From: Dehalococcoidia bacterium
GTDB taxonomy: Bacteria; Chloroflexota; Dehalococcoidia; UBA2979
DNA length: 6,199 nt
Direction of reading: 5' to 3'
Assembly: GCA_030745285.1 (NCBI GenBank)
Contig: JASLOV010000083.1
Location: 1 to 6,199, forward strand
The notes under the pieces are model-generated. The model did not search any database, was not told the DNA's origin, and saw only the letters and a list, made by a program, of their open reading frames with translations. The stretch's first letter is position 1. Every line of letters begins with the position of its first letter. The translations under genes and the position numbers were made by a program. Shown here piece by piece: positions 5,992 to 6,199 of the stretch.

Positions 5992-6198
5992 CTAGCGGTA
6001 GGACTTCCGCTTGTGGAAGTTCAGGCGGTAGGCGTACTGGGAGACGCTGGAGATCAGCCGCTGAACGCGGTTCTCCTCGCGCCGCTCGTCGTCGTTCTTC
6101 TCGCGGGCCGTCATGCGGAAGGCGTCGCGCTTGAACGGGATGACCTGCACGAGCGGGTGCCCGAGTTTGATCGTGCCGGTCACGCCCTCGGCCAGCCA
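5992..6198 (-). CDS. Uncharacterised protein, C-terminal 68 residues only
   Basis: The minus-strand frame is open to the right edge and ends at the TAG at 5992-5994, so this is the 3' end of a gene that starts beyond the window. I do not recognise the family with confidence. The visible part begins WLAEGVTGTIKLGHPLVQVIPFKRD, where GHPLVQVIPFKRD looks like beta strands of a small barrel and is probably the conserved piece. A highly charged, likely helical segment follows (REKNDDERREENRVQR), then SSVSQYAYRLNFHKRKSYR, a basic, aromatic tail. The GTG at 6183 could serve as a start but has no convincing ribosome binding site and the frame continues sensibly upstream. It points the same way as the Ldh2-family gene, 149 bases upstream of it, so co-transcription is possible but unproven. 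Confidence 0.65.
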   Translation of the reverse strand, partial: WLAEGVTGTIKLGHPLVQVIPFKRDAFRMTAREKNDDERREENRVQRLISSVSQYAYRLNFHKRKSYR

Positions 6199-6199
6199 G

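Noticed and set aside
5012..5995. A 327-codon plus-strand ORF over the Ldh2-family gene
   Set aside because: It is antisense to a well-supported gene and shows no recognisable motifs; the high G+C content removes stop codons from this frame.

Overview
This is a G+C-rich bacterial window (clearly above 60% by eye, no exact count made) packed with ordinary metabolic and envelope genes. The lineage cannot be fixed from sequence alone. The long Thr-Pro/Ser-Pro linker feeding a YceI domain, the divergent acyl-CoA carboxyltransferase and the DUF2164 protein together suggest Chloroflexota (Dehalococcoidia or Thermomicrobia-like) to me, but this is a weak inference. No mobile element, tRNA, rRNA, CRISPR array or phage gene was seen, and no gene-free stretch is longer than about 150 bases.

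Layout. (1) From the left edge to 1477, plus strand: the 5'-truncated beta (carboxyltransferase) subunit of a biotin-dependent acyl-CoA carboxylase, from a subgroup whose two oxyanion-hole motifs differ from the textbook PccB form. Two tandem hairpins (1494-1517 and 1527-1554) follow it. (2) 1582-2763, plus: a protein with about five membrane spans, a low-complexity Pro/Thr/Ser linker and an exported YceI-like lipocalin domain. (3) 2848-3109, plus: a small DUF2164 gene whose conserved N- and C-terminal halves lie in different frames, so it is frameshifted near 2992-2996. (4) 3182-4711, plus: a complete type-B carboxylesterase with its Ser-Glu-His triad. (5) 4769-5842, minus: a Ldh2/MDH2-family NAD(P)-dependent 2-oxoacid oxidoreductase with a strong AGGAGG ribosome binding site, convergent with the esterase. 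(6) 5992 to the right edge, minus: the C-terminal 68 residues of an uncharacterised protein.

How the genes fit together. The carboxyltransferase, the esterase and the Ldh2-type dehydrogenase would suit a heterotroph degrading organic acids and esters, but nothing in the window ties them into one pathway. The four plus-strand genes are separated by 70-105 base gaps that contain hairpins, so they need not be one operon. I found no convincing novel multi-gene system. The items most worth a second look are the DUF2164 frameshift, the altered carboxyltransferase motifs, the polytopic YceI architecture and a 10-bp inverted repeat upstream of the Ldh2 gene.
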